Shown: in pieces, positions 22,728 through 34,403 of the stretch
Layout: each line of letters begins with the position of its first letter
Numbering within the stretch: the stretch's first letter is position 1
From: Fomitopsis serialis
Lineage: Eukaryota > Basidiomycota > Agaricomycetes > Polyporales > Fomitopsidaceae
Length of the DNA stretch: 64,000 bases
NCBI RefSeq assembly: GCF_022376445.1
Contig: NW_025954984.1
Coordinates: 124,001-188,000 of the forward strand
Direction of reading: 5' to 3'
Notes under the pieces: generated by a model
The model's database searches: none
The model's input: only the letters and a program-made list of their open reading frames with translations
What the model was told of the DNA's origin: nothing
Program-made: the position numbers and the translations under genes

Positions 22728-23109
22728 ACTTGAGTGAAGCGCCCTTTTGAAGTCGAAGCAGCCTTGTACCGGCCCGGGCTTCCCGTTTCGTTCAAGCCTG
22801 GCAAAACGACGTCACCTGTAAGTACGTACGGCGGCACATAGATACAGGTCGTCCAGGCACTAGGTCATCTGCAGGACATTGCGGCTTTCCGGGAGACTTC
22901 CGGTAGATATCCTGTGGACGGAATGTCCTTCGTGTATACATACCTTATGTAATCGACTCGCGCGGGCCCGTGACCAGATCGCGTCGCGTCGCGCGCATAT
23001 ATATACTCGCACTTGAACTTGAGCGTCGAGGCTCGGGCACCGCGCGCATACAACCACAGTACTCGCGTCTCCCCTCCTCAAATCAATCCCCTTTCCAAGT
23101 TTCACAGTC
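22728..23109. promoter_or_regulatory. Divergent intergenic region with a TATA-like box
   Basis: An AT run, CATATATATACT (about 22996-23007), lies about 110 bp upstream of the ATG at 23110 and is followed by a C/T-rich leader, a usual fungal arrangement. It also separates the divergent minus-strand orphan gene. Confidence 0.4.
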
Positions 23110-24054
23110 ATGCCCAAGTCCGCTCGATCAGTAAACCGAACATCGCAGCCAAAACCTTATGGTAAGGGCTGGATAATGCCTGTTATAGGCCTCCAGAAAT
23201 GCCCGTGTAGCGTCTGCAAGGCGAACCCACGAAGTGACCGGCAGACGCGAGCCAACATTCGCAAGCATGTGCAGAAGGATGAAGCCCGAAAATGCCAAGT
23301 GCGGCTCCTTGAAGCCAGGAAGCGCGAAGCGCTCCGTGCCGAGATGGAGGGACCGGAAGGGTTCGCTGAGGCTCCGAGCGCAGAGACGTCTGCTTTGCGC
23401 CACAAGTCTGTTATTTGAACACTTCGCTTCAGAGTCACACACTGATACATTGACAGAAGCTCTGGGCTATACATGGTGTCGGTTTGACCCCAGGCCCAGA
23501 GCCGCCTGAAGAGATTGCAAGCGATGATGTCTCTCCGAGTCGTTCGTTGTCACAGTCCATTCAATCATCCCGGTCACCAGTTGCTTAGCTGCCATCCGCC
23601 GCCGGCTTGCTCTCCGAAGCCTCTTAATTTTCATCTGTGCGATCACCTAGCACTGCGTCGCACTCGCCAACTGTCCATTCGCAATCTCTACACTGGCTGT
23701 CTTCTCGCTCACCATCTGTGTACTTGTCGTCCGCGTAATCGCAGGCTGTCCGCTCGCCATCTGTCCACGCCAACTCAGCATCTGCTCACTCGACTCCAGG
23801 GGCCGTCTTCACACCTGCTCGCTCGCTGTCTGCTCCATCACTGCTCGCCGCCCACCTTCTGTCTGCTCGCTCGCTGTCTACTGGCTCGCAGTCGAGTGGA
23901 ATTTACTCGCCGTCTCTTCGCTCAGATGTTGCGATCCCAGAGATCTACTCAGTTGTTCTCGACGAGCGAGCCCGCGCAGGAGCTTGTGATGCAAGAAATC
24001 CCTCAGCCGCAGTTCAAAGGATCCTACAGAGGTTGGACCTGACTACCATACGAC
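23110..24054 (+). pseudogene. Decayed gene with CxCxxC...H motif, transposase-associated type
   Basis: The first frame (23110-23418) encodes MPKSARSVNRTSQPKPYGKG and then CPCSVCKANPRSDRQTRANIRKH, a cysteine/histidine cluster like the N-terminal zinc module of Plavaka/CACTA-related proteins in Agaricomycetes. A possible intron ends with TTGACAG at about 23458. Downstream a Ser/Pro-rich frame (TPGPEPPEEIASDDVSPSRS, then repeated S-A/P-S-L/V-H-S units) runs to TAA near 24054 but contains three in-frame stops (TAG, TAA, TAA). No catalytic domain follows. I read it as the remnant of a mobile-element-derived gene; the intact upstream promoter-like sequence leaves open that the short 102-residue protein is still made. 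Function unknown. Confidence 0.45.
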
Positions 24055-24536
24055 GCCGCCCTGACTAAAGTCATATTGCATGCGTAGATGCCATCGAACT
24101 GCCGTCTCAAACTTGTGTATCCGTTGGTGTCGTATAAAGGTGTTGAGTGAGATGTGAGATTTAGCGCATGCCTTCTTCCTCCTCTTAGTAAAGGTGCATG
24201 ATGGCCTGTACGGTAGCAGGCTCGAGGTGAGTCATAATGACCAGTGCTTACCAGATTGCGTTTGGTACATACCGAGTAATGCAGTAAGATTGACTGAAGT
24301 CAGCAGGCGACATCGTCAGTGCAATCTAGGATCACTCTTGCGGGTCGCTCTCCGTCACCAGCAACGAGCAATTCACCCCCGAACACGCCAGAAATCCCAA
24401 AGTTACACTGATTGTCGGTCATGATACAGCAATGTAGTACAGCAAAAACAGCCTATCCCAGGTCCGACCGCAAGGAAGTAACACACACATACACACACTG
24501 ACTTGACACCGCAAAAAAGACATCCGCCAGCCGTTG
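24055..24536. other. Intergenic, nothing assignable
   Basis: Holds the 3' side of the minus-strand Gln-rich gene, including a short (AC)n tract near 24480-24500. No gene or repeat family was recognised. Confidence 0.4.
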
Positions 24537-25697
24537 CTAGTATGTCTGTGGGGGCCAGTCAGGCAGACTGGTGAGAGCGGCGTTGATCGCCTCGCGCACG
24601 CGACGTTTGGAGGCGAGGTCGCCGGATTGCCTGTACCCGGTGAACACCTCGTGCATCTGGAACGACGACGCTGCCACCGAGTCTGATAACGGCGGCACCA
24701 TCAAGAAGGGCTGGTCAGCAATCCGACCAGAGGCATCTAAACTCCAACGCACCGAAATTGGTTTCCGCCTGCCTCGCGAGCTGTTCCAGCCGCGCAGCCT
24801 CCTGTTGTGGGCCGCCGTAGTATCCCCCATATCCCTGCGCCCCGTTGAACAGCCCCGCACCGCCCATCGAGCGCACCCTGCCCTCGATCTCGTGTTTCCG
24901 CTGGCCCCAGGCCTCCTTCAGCACGTCAAACGAGTTCTGCACCTGGGCGGGGATCAGATGGGCGCTGAGGCTGTATTAGTGCCTGACACACTGACCTGCT
25001 TCCACGCATAGGTATCCCAGGTCTCGAGCTCCTGCTTGTGCTGCTGGACGTATTCGCGCGGATGTGGCGGCCTGCCCCCGTACTGCACCCCGCCCCCCGC
25101 GGGCGCCCCACCGTACGCCGGCTGCTGTTGCTGCTGTTGTTGTCCCCCACCCTGTGCGTAGGGATCGAACTCGGCCAAGTACGAAGGCGTCTGCTGCTGC
25201 TGAGAATAGCTGGGCTGGTAGCCCGCGCCGAACTGCGGCTGCTGCTGGCCTGCGGGGTAGCCGCCGTACTGTGGTGGTGGTTGCTGCTGCTGCTGCTGCT
25301 GCGGCAGGCCGGTGTACGCGGTGTTCACATGCGAGGCGAGCTGCTGGCCGAATGAGCTCGTCGGCTGGAACCCCGACATCTGCTGGCCCTGTGGCGGGCT
25401 GCCATAGCCCTGCTGCTGGCCGTACCCCGCGCCGGGGTTCCACCCCGTCGGTTGTGCGAGCAGCGGCTGCTGGTACCCGCCACTGTACGTCTGGCCTTGG
25501 TACCCCGCAGGAGTTGGCGCGAATGAAGAGGATGGTTGCTGCTGCGTCCACTGTCCGTACTGCCCCGATGAGCCAGTGGCATTGTTCACCGCGTTGATAT
25601 CGGGGTAGCGATTGAGGGCGTTGGCTGGATGGTCGATGAAGGGGTTATTGGAGAGCTCGGCGGGCGGCGAGCCGTAGCTTGGTGAGGAGTACATCAC
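24537..25697 (-). CDS. Gln/Gly/Tyr-rich, prion-like protein of unknown function
   Basis: Three exons (25697-24996, 24942-24753, 24682-24537) give 345 residues with intact frames. The first 230 residues are low complexity: SPSYGSPPAELSNNPFIDHP, then many GYQQ/GYGQQQGY-like units and several runs of six or seven Gln, resembling prion-like or phase-separating domains. A conserved helical C-terminal part starts HPREYVQQHKQELETWDTYA, continues VQNSFDVLKEAWGQRKHEIE, then RLEQLARQAETNF/DSVAASS and REAINAALTSLPDWPPQTY. The C-terminal part recalls a mushroom-wide orphan family. No RNA-binding or catalytic domain is seen. Antisense open frames of similar length are shadows of the biased composition. 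Confidence 0.8.
25284..25303. repeat. CTG/CAG trinucleotide tract
   Basis: A run of CTG units encoding polyglutamine on the minus strand in the Gln-rich gene; a similar shorter tract lies near 25122-25141. Likely length-variable between strains. Confidence 0.6.
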
Positions 25698-26180
25698 AGC
25701 TCACAGGCAGATGGAGAAGGTAGACAGAAACGAACAAGAGCGACGAGAGGGGTTGAGCAAAATACACAGGAATACACGGGAATCAGGATGGCTCGCTGCG
25801 GACCTGGACCACAGCGACGGCGGCTTTCAGCGCGCCCACGGGCCACACCCGCGCCGGCCGCGCCCCCGCGTCATGCTACGCGTCCCACGTGACCAGTACA
25901 TTACGCGCTCCAGAGACACTCGCTAGCATATTCGATGAGTTTGTGATCACGTAGTCAGTAGGTACATACACGGAGGGGAGTGAGTAGGGATATACGGTAC
26001 AGGGACATCTCACAAATAAGATGGGAGCAGTGAAGTACAGTGTATGTCATAATACATGAGTGCAGTGTCAATAATATACCACTAGTTGCACGGGAACCAT
26101 CGCGAGGTGAAAGGCAAAGGAAGGGAGCAGGTATACCTGAATAGACTAAGTGTGAAAGATGTCGCAACCCCGAACGCACC
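25698..26180. other. Intergenic, promoter of the Gln-rich gene
   Basis: Between two minus-strand genes; contains the 5' region of the Gln-rich gene and the 3' region of the next. No other feature was seen. Confidence 0.4.
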
Positions 26181-28547
26181 TCAGTGCGTCAGCGCCGTCC
26201 TCGCCTTCCGATGCGCCCTGCGCTCCTGAGCGAGCCTACGAGCCGTCATGGACTCCACCATCTGCCTCCCGCGGACCGGCCACGCATCCATCGTCAATAT
26301 CTCGTCCTTCGACGCCCGCGCGTTCTCCCTCGCCCTGTTCACCCTCCCCTTCACCTTCTCCTGCACCGACTCGAACAGCCGTCCACCCATCCGCCTCAGC
26401 TCCATCGCCCGCGCACGAGCACGCTCATGCCGCGCATGGATCATCGTCTTCAAGCCCTGCACGGCCCCCGCGGACTGCGCCCACACCAACGCGGACTGCC
26501 GCCCAATCGCACGCGCGAGTTCGTCCAGCGCGTCCATGATCTCTTGCACGTCTTGTGCGACCACACGCGCCACGGCGGTGTATCCGAGGCCGAGGATCTC
26601 CGCGAGCGAGCCCGCGCCGCGCCAGGCGCTCAACGCAAACATCGTGTCGTCTCCGCGCGCGACAGCCTTGCCCTTCGCGCCGTCCGCAACGTAGCCTGAA
26701 TGCGAGGAAACCATCGCCAGACTAGACTTGCCAGCGTCGTGTACCGCTGACGTCGCGGGCGTCGGACGGAGCATCAAGTCCGTGGTACCCTTGGACTTGC
26801 CTGGCCAGGTGATCAATCCACAGCCGCAGGCGCATTCGGACGGCGCATCTACGGAGGTGACGGGGTCGGCGTGGTGGGGAGATGGCATGGCCGACGGCTG
26901 ACTGGTCGAGGTAGAAGCAACAAGTGGCGCGGGGAGCACGGCCAGGGCGAAGTCCTTCAGAGACGACCGAACGAGTCCCGATGTCGCGGGGTTCAGGCTC
27001 GGTTGTGGGGTCGAATGGTTGATGGGCACGCTGACCGGCGGGAATGCGAACGTGGGTGTCGTCTGCTGAGGCTGCGAGGATACGACTGTGGGCGTGGCGG
27101 AAGGGGTGAAGGAGCCCTTGATCGCGTAGCCGAGGACGACGGACAGAATCGCGAGACTGTCAATGAGTGTAAGCATTAACGTCAAGTGGATGGGTGTCCA
27201 TAACGTACATCGTGAAAGCGTGCTTCGAAGCGATCCGTTGCGTAAAGCGGGGAGATTGCCGCACCTCTCCTGCGAACAGCGGGCGCAAGGCGCGAGCAAG
27301 TTGCTTGGGTGCGACACGTTCAATCTCGTCTACATCGACGACAGAGGACGAGCAACGAGACACTGGCACAACCTTGCGCTGTGGGACGTTGAATGTATCC
27401 CATTGCTGCTCGGCGTCGAGGAGTTGGTCAGCGGAGAAGGGAATATCTATGACGCTCGGGCTATGTGCCAAGACCGGAAGGTAGAGAGAATGGTCGGGCA
27501 CGAAAGTCAAAGGCGATGGAAGAAACACGACAGCTAAGGAAGGCCGGTCAAACGGGACAAAGCTCGACTAAGAAAGGATGAAGTTAGTTCCGGTGAACAA
27601 CAGTGACATATACCCACAGTATCAACACTGTCCGTTCGGTCGATGACCCAAACCGTCCTATTGTCCTGGCCGCCATTGGACGATAGGAAGCGGACATACC
27701 CGTCGATGAGCCCGACGATGCGCGAGGTCAGCGTGAGGCCCATGCCGACCGCCGCCTTCTCAAGCAGCTTATCGATCAGGGACCACTTGACCCCGGACGA
27801 TGAGCCGTAGAGTACGACGTAGAGATCAGGCCTGTATTCGTCTTCGCGACTGCTCTCTTCTGCATCTGGGACCGCGGGCGTGGCGAGCGAGCCCGGATCC
27901 GCAGCTGTAGGCGCTAGCGCTGCATCGATGTCGGCCGTGCGGCGCGGGCTGGAGTCAGCGCCGGGCAGGACTGCGGGGGACGCGTCGACCTCTGCGACGG
28001 ACGGGGGCGCGACAGCTTCGTAGGAGTCGTTGAGTGGCTCGTCCCGGGAGCTTGTGAGCGGGTCCGGGAAGGAGAGCCGGAGATCGCGGGTGCGGACGAG
28101 CGAGGAGTGCGAGCCACTGAGGGTGTTAGAGCGCGACGAGCTCAGCGTGCTCATCATGCTCTGGTCGAGAGCATCCTTCACCCGCTGCTCCTCCTCCGGA
28201 TCTGCCTGCTGGGCTGCAGGTGCAACCCCGCCTGCAGGCGCACTACTGCTGAGAGCGGAGGGTCGGGTCAGCGGGAGTGTGGCAGTGTGGCGCTCATCGG
28301 GGATGTCTTCAATGAGACCTTCCCAGGCTTGGACCTCGCTGGTGTGCGAGCTGTTCGTACTGGAGAACGAATGCCTGGAGGGGGGCCTGTCGTCCTGGGA
28401 GTCGAGCTCGCGATCGCTATCGAAGCCGACGACCGAGTCGGTGTCCTCGGATGCCCTGCTGCTTGCGATATCTAGCCAGTCTGAATCAGACAAGCTCTCA
28501 GGTTCAGATAGAGTGTGTGGGTCAGTGGCATCCATGGATCGTGGCAT
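26181..28547 (-). CDS. Conserved single-TM protein of unknown function
   Basis: Three exons (28547-27618, 27567-27209, 27156-26181) give 754 residues. The N-terminus is acidic and Ser-rich with LSDSDWLDIASSRASEDTDS, a motif I associate with basidiomycete orthologues. A folded block follows: YRPDLYVVLYGSSSGVKWSL, TLTSRIVGLIDGYVRFLSS, VWVIDRTDSVDT, SFVPFDRPSLAVVFLPSP. After a Ser/Pro linker, ILAILSVVLGYAIKGSF is the only clear membrane span, formed across the second intron. The C-terminal third is a basic, probably coiled-coil helix (DVQEIMDALDELARAIGRQ ... VQEKVKGRVNRARENA). It includes a CACGCG cysteine cluster. The layout (cytosolic folded domain, one span, helical tail) would fit an organelle membrane scaffold, but that is inference. 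Confidence 0.8.
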
Positions 28548-29640
28548 GTAGAGACGATTGGTAGTTGCAGGGTGCGGCCAGGCAGGCGAGGCGATCTATA
28601 AGGAGAGGAGCGCCGGGTTTGTACATGTTTGCTCCTGCCTTATTCGGGCCGGGTGTGATAAGCTGCCACTTGGAGGGTTCCGTGTCAGGCCGTGTCGCTA
28701 CGTGCTATTGACTAGGATACAGAGCAGAAAACTATGTGTTGAGCCTTTTCATCGCATCTAATCTCCACCAAAGCAACAATAGTGCCCGAGAGACGCGACA
28801 AGTTGGTCGAGAGACATTGACGCGCTCCACGTGACCGCGTCGCGATCGGTCATGGGCGTCGGATCCGGACTCGCGACGGAAGGCTGCTCCACACGCCCTT
28901 CCCGCAAGGCCTACCTCCTCCTCTCTTGACTCTTGCTCTTTCTGACCGCAAAATGGCTGCGTGCGTGCGTATCTGTGACAGACAACCGCAGGGATGTGTC
29001 GTGTCTACGCATCTTATCAACTTTCCCTCCCCTGGCCCTGGCTCGTCCGCCTAAGTTTCGGCCCGTTCGTGATAGCAGCTCGATTGATCGTCATGACGAG
29101 AGGATCGTGCGTACGTAGGCAATTATTGCGATACTAAAGTATAGCTATGACACGACATGGCTTGGCGGCGTAAGTTAGTACACACAAGAAACGACCAGAT
29201 GAACCGTAGCTCATCCACACCGTCCGCAGGTCGTGCGGCACCTGTTAGTGCACATTAGCGACGCATGCTTCCTCGTCTGTCGTGTAATCCGATGATCCTA
29301 ATGCACTGGAAAATTGGCGTACCCGCGAAAGGTACACATAATTACAATGCGATCGTGAGGCAGGCGAGGTTCCGCCAGTGCTGGGGATACAGGCAGATCC
29401 ATTTCTACAACTAGAGTTGCACTCAAGCAACGACCGAGCGATGCAGGAGATCTCTTGTGTGCGATTACCTTCGCAGTACCAAGCTGCAGCGTGTTGCCGT
29501 ATGTCCGAACGAGTCAGCCAGATATCGGACGACGGGATCATGTATAAGTGCTCTAATAACGTCCCGTGTCGGGCACAGCCCTTTCTCTACACCGACGATC
29601 AGCCCTCCCACCTCCAAATTGTCTCGAGGGCGATCCTGTC
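28548..29640. promoter_or_regulatory. 1.1-kb divergent intergenic region
   Basis: Lies between the start of the single-TM gene (-) and the F-box gene (+), so it must carry both promoters. Short frames have no motif support. I see no RNA gene or repeat. Confidence 0.4.
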
Positions 29641-31331
29641 ATGTCGCAGCCTGCGGGCCTAGTATATCTGCCAGAGGATATACTCCTCGAAGTCGCGTCG
29701 CATCTTTCCGTGTTCGACGTACTGTCGCTCAAGCAGGTAGGGTCACGTCTATTCTCATGCGATCGCCACGATCTCACGCATCCTCGCATCGTCCGGACTC
29801 CCATTCCTCAAGACATGCCGCACGTTGTACGCCTTTGGGTCTACCGACTATCTGTGGCACCGTATTGTCCAACGAATCGACATACCTCTTGACCTCCCGC
29901 CGGACACCCCTCTGAGCGCGCTCGCCCACTATGAGCTGCAACCGATCGTGCTCAAGGCACTCCGCCTCGAAGCCAACTGGCGAAGGCGTCCGCCACGCCT
30001 GAAGACGCTCCGCTTGCTGCCTCGGGACACGCAGGGCCAGTATGTCGACCAGATGCACTTCGTACAAGGAGGCAGGTGGCTCCTGACCGTGCAGCGAAAC
30101 CGACAGAGGGGTCGGCCCGGATCGCACTTGGAAGTCTGGTCGCTGGAAGACGAGCCGTACGCGATCGCCAATGTCGACACCACAGGACTTTACAGGACGG
30201 CAGTGATGGAGCTCAAGGAGGCGAATCAGTCGATCACCCTTGCAGTGGGTTACCAGACAGACGACTTGGCGGAGTGAGTCTCGTGCATTATTCAAAAGCC
30301 GAAGGTCTCTGACGAGAATCCACAGAGTCGTCGCCGTTTACTCAGTCCCTTTCCGAGACAGGTCCGAGTTCCTATTCTACACCGCGCCCACCCTTACGCC
30401 GACGACGACACTCCGTGTTTCGCCACACCCCTCGGTGAAGTGGCAGTCCGCCAAATTCATCCATCAACTGTCTTTGTCCGACGGACGACTGGTGGTCTCT
30501 GTCGTCGACCCGACCGGGCAGACAGGCATGAGCCTGCTCCAAGTGTGCTTGATGGACATAAAGTCGAGGGTATCTCGATGGCTGGACCCAAAGTACCTCC
30601 GAGTACGTTTGTCCCGTCAGTGCCCCGACCCCTCGCATACTAACCTCAGCCCTCAGCGGTTCTCCGACGTGTCAGTCAAGATCCACGCGCACAACGGGCA
30701 CCTCCTTCTCCTCGGCCCCGCCCGCCAGAGCATCACCCTCCGCGTCTACGCCATGCCCCCCAGCCTCCTCCCCAAACTGTCTTCCGACACCTGCGACCCC
30801 GCCAACGCCTTCCTCGACCTCGGGCCCCCCATCTCCGAGTACGAGCAGCCCCTCCGGCACCACTCGCAGTTCCAAGACATCATCCACGTCTCGCCGCCCT
30901 CCGCCGCCTCCATCTCCGCGCTGGTCGTCTGCTCCTTCCACGACACCTCCCCGCGCGTCGGGCAGGTGACGCGCTTCCCTCTCCCGCCGGGCCCGGCCGC
31001 GGTGCGCGGCCCCCGCCTCCCCGGCGCGTCGCGCGACTTCAGCATGCCCTCGCACGTCTCCGCGCAGCTGGCGCAGGTCGGCCCGAGCGGGCGCGCGGTG
31101 TGGGTCGAGCACGACTGGGAGGCGCAGAAGAAGCGCTTCATGCGCTTCCAGATGCGCAGGGACGAGTGGGACGGCGCCGGGGTCCCCGCGGCGGTGGGCG
31201 CGCTCTTACCCCCGGATGTGGCGCTGCCCTTCTTGCCGGACACGGTGCACTCGCTGGCATTTGACGAGGTCACTGGACGGGTGTGCCTCGGGTTGTTCAA
31301 CGGGGATATATACGTAATGGATTTTGTGTGA
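29641..31331 (+). CDS. F-box protein (Agaricomycete type)
   Basis: Four exons (29641-29736, 29813-30273, 30326-30602, 30657-31331) give 502 residues. The F-box is at the start, LPEDILLEVASHLSVFDVLS, joined over the first intron to LKQTCRTLYAFGSTDYLWHR, the usual Skp1-binding helices. The rest resembles a beta-propeller-like substrate domain (MHFVQGGRWLLTVQRNR, LEVWSLEDEPYAIANV, VVAVYSVPFRDRSEFLFYT, VHSLAFDEVTGRVCLGLFNG). The third intron is 54 nt, stop-free, and has a perfect TACTAAC branch site, so unspliced transcripts would add 18 residues. Predicted role: SCF ubiquitin-ligase adaptor; the target is unknown. Long antisense frames over the GC-rich last exon are shadows. Confidence 0.85.
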
Positions 31332-31577
31332 ACTTGCTGATATCCATCGATCTTGCGTACTGAACGCGGACAGCGTACAGCAATGCTACTCATCATTCAT
31401 GATGCAGACGTAGATCGCGCGTCTCGAATACCTGCATAACGGATACATTTTGTAGGACCAATGGATAAGGTGGGCTTATATACCCATCTACACTTTTCGC
31501 TGTCGTACAACACGCAACCCGCCTTCGTGATCATACATTCCCTGTGAGCCTTGAGCTTGAGCTTGAGATTGAGGGCT

Positions 31578-34403
31578 TCAGGCGGCTCCAATAAGGATGT
31601 CGGCAACTGAATGAATTATACCACGTCAGAGATGACTCTCGTCCTCGCATCTATGTCAGTCAAGATGACGCACCGTATTCGCCAACATAGTAGGCAGTGG
31701 CTTGCGTATGCGCAGCGATTTCTAAGGGGATAATTGACATGTCGGCAACACGTAGCTTCTTCGTGCCGTATACCTATGTCAAGGATAATATGGTCAACTA
31801 CGCCATCCCACATCACACAAGCATGGGGGCGATGTCAAAGCTAGAAACAGACCTGCAGCTTCGGGTTCACTACGCCGTTCTTCTCGCGCGGGAGCATGCT
31901 GAGGGTGCCGCATGCGTGAAAGCATGTGGTGCAGTAGTTCCGGAGGTATTCTAGCAGTGTGCGCAGCCGTCAGTCCAGCTCCAGGAACATCGGGATGGTC
32001 GCAACGGCAGACCTTTGATCTCCTCGTCCGTCTGTGCCGTCAATCCAGGATCGACCTCTCGGACGACCCCAGACTTGAATGGCTCCGTAGCCGCGAGGCG
32101 CCTCACAAACTTGAGGTTCTCAGTGAAGATGTCCAGATCTACGTGCCGGGTTCATGCTGTATTGCTCTGTGGAGACAAGAGGAGACGTACCATATGGCAC
32201 GGAGAACGTGTTTGGGTCGATGTCCGGTTGCTCGAGAGGGTCGCTGCTCTTCGAATGCTGCAGGAGGATAAGCGATGGCAATCGTTACACACAAACGGAT
32301 ATGTACCACTCTGCCCCTGTTCAGGCGGTATCATTAGCATTGTAGATCCCCGATATCGACGTCAGGTGCCTACCGGGAGAACTCGTGCTGAATCACACAA
32401 AGGGCAGTGAGCTAGGGTGCATGCTCAGTCAAACGGACATGTCCCCATGCATGCGATTGGAAGACATACGTAGCACTTGCCCGGCTCTGGTCGGGCTATG
32501 GCGCACACCGTCGGTAACGGCGGCTGATAGCGATCGGAACCACTCACAGATGAATGTCAACCAGCCGGGGAACGCGAGGGTTTCCATGTCAGGCAAAGTT
32601 GCGTCCTTGAGCACGCGGAGCTGGATATCCCACTGCTCGGCGAGCCCAGGAGGGAGCGTGCCGCTTTGCTTCTTCTCCTCGACGTACGCCGTCATCTTCT
32701 CAACGATGCTGGGGGCACCATTGGGACTCGCGAGCTGAAGCGGCACGTAGCCGAAGGCCGTGATACCCAACCGGTGCAAATTTTCCTTGTCAAGATCCCT
32801 GAGAAGTGCGGGACGGGGGTTGTAGATCCCCAACAATGATCCCTGACGGTATCGGGGAAGACTTACTGCAGGCTGACTTGCTCCTTCGCGAACTCGGGGT
32901 TGCGAAACAGGTCGGCAGTTTTGTGCGACACGTTGGGATCAAGTTCGTAGGAGACGCCTTCGGACAGAGCGTATTAGCGACGCCGGCTTTTCGTGTTTCA
33001 GAGGAAAAGCTGCGCACCCACATACGTATGATCCTGCATGTTCTCTCCCACACCAGGGAGTTCTAGCTTGAGCGGAACACCGATCTTGTCGAGGACATCA
33101 CGCCGACCAATCCCCGATAACTCCAGAAGTTGAGGAGATTTGATAGTGCTGACAGTCGTTCAATGCCAAATTGGATACAGTGCGAAAACGGGCTCACCCT
33201 CCAGCAAGAACAACCTCCTTGTTCGCGTACGCCTTGTAGGTCTTTCCACCGTGGATGAACTCAACGCCAGTTGCAACGAGATCTTCGCCGTCCTTTGCGT
33301 CATCGAACAAGATCTTAGCGCCAGTGGCCTCTGTGAGAACCTGAGATACCCAGTTGCATGAACTTCTGACATCGGAGCACAGGAAACGATGCAGAATTCC
33401 CGGACGATCCTGAGCGTACCTTGAGCTTCGCATTGTCCTTGTGCGGCAGGTAGTATGCCGTAGCGGCATACGAACGCGTCCACTTCGCCTTGCGGTCCAA
33501 ACAGGCTGACCCTTCCCAGCACCCGGTAGTCTGCACCAACGTAAACGTTTCAGCATAAGCGGACCAGCATGTCAGTCTAGAAGACGAACATGACCACCGT
33601 AAGAGTCTTCGAGCAGAGGGAGGCCCTGTTTCTGCGCTGCCTCCAGGAAAAACTTGTTGATCTGGAGCGGGGTCACAGGGACCGTGGTCTTTATTGGGCC
33701 AGTTTGACCCCGGTACTCGATGTTGTGCGTGTGCGCGTACTCCTTCAGCTGGTCTTCGGACGCCGCCGTAAACCTAAGGATTTCGTTTGTCTGTGACGCG
33801 ACGCTCGTACGAAATGTCTCACTTACCCTTCCGCGCGCAACGTGTATTTCATGTACGATTTCCAGTTCCAGCCAGGATTTCCTAGCTCTTCCCATGCATC
33901 GACGTCAGCCGCAGGGGGCTTCATCCAGCGTAGAAATTCATGGCTGAACTGCCGCCTGAGACGTTGCGTAGGCATCAGTCAACGGGAAATTCGGAAGTAC
34001 AGGACTGTCCGTACCAAGGCCCTTGCCTCGAGACCAGAGCAGCTGCCGATTGTTACAGTGGCTTTGCGGTGTTGTCATGAAAGCCCAGTCATACTATGTG
34101 GACGAAGATGTGCACGGGCTGAAGCTTAGTCTGCGTCTGAAATCATACCTTAGGATCAGTGAACGTAGAACCCCATCCGCCTCCCAGCAGAATCTTCGGA
34201 TCGTCCAAGTTAGGAGCGCCCGCTTCGAGTACGAGCACAGAACTATCCGTGTTCTCAAGTAGCCGCGCTGCGATGGTCAAGCCGGCGGTCTATAGTCGCT
34301 ATTAAGTTCCAACACACACAATACTGGGGCGAGAACATACGCCTCCGCCCACGATGACATAGTCGAAAGTTTTGTCCGCAACGTCAGAGAGCTGGGCCAC
34401 CAT
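31578..34403 (-). CDS. GMC-family FAD oxidoreductase, no signal peptide
   Basis: Glucose-methanol-choline family flavoenzyme oxidising an alcohol. ATG at 34403 gives MVAQLSDVADKTFDYVIVGG with the ADP-binding GGGTAGLTIAARLLE completed across the first intron, so no secretion signal is present and the enzyme is likely intracellular. Further blocks: VLVLEAGAPNLDDPKI, LEDSYGGHV, AAQKQGLPLLEDSYGG, the GMC second signature around GKTYKAYANKEVVLAGG, and the C-terminal catalytic pair FHACGTLSMLP and IPLEIAAHTQATAYY, ending GEYVADILIGAA at 31578. Both catalytic-site histidines (in FHACGT and AAHTQ) are visible. It is cut by roughly a dozen introns. Substrate cannot be inferred (aryl-alcohol oxidase-like or other). 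A (CTTGAG)n repeat lies just past the stop at about 31548-31570. Confidence 0.9.

Noticed and set aside
25038..25597. Long plus-strand open frames opposite the Gln-rich gene
   Set aside because: They mirror the biased codon composition of the minus-strand gene and encode Arg/Ala/Leu-rich low-complexity sequence without motifs.
28030..28551. Plus-strand frame of 173 codons opposite the single-TM gene
   Set aside because: Shadow of a Ser-rich minus-strand exon; no start context, splice sites or motif.
30672..31396. Minus-strand frames of 146 and 216 codons opposite the F-box gene
   Set aside because: They lie antisense to a well-supported GC-rich exon, and their composition is typical of shadow frames.
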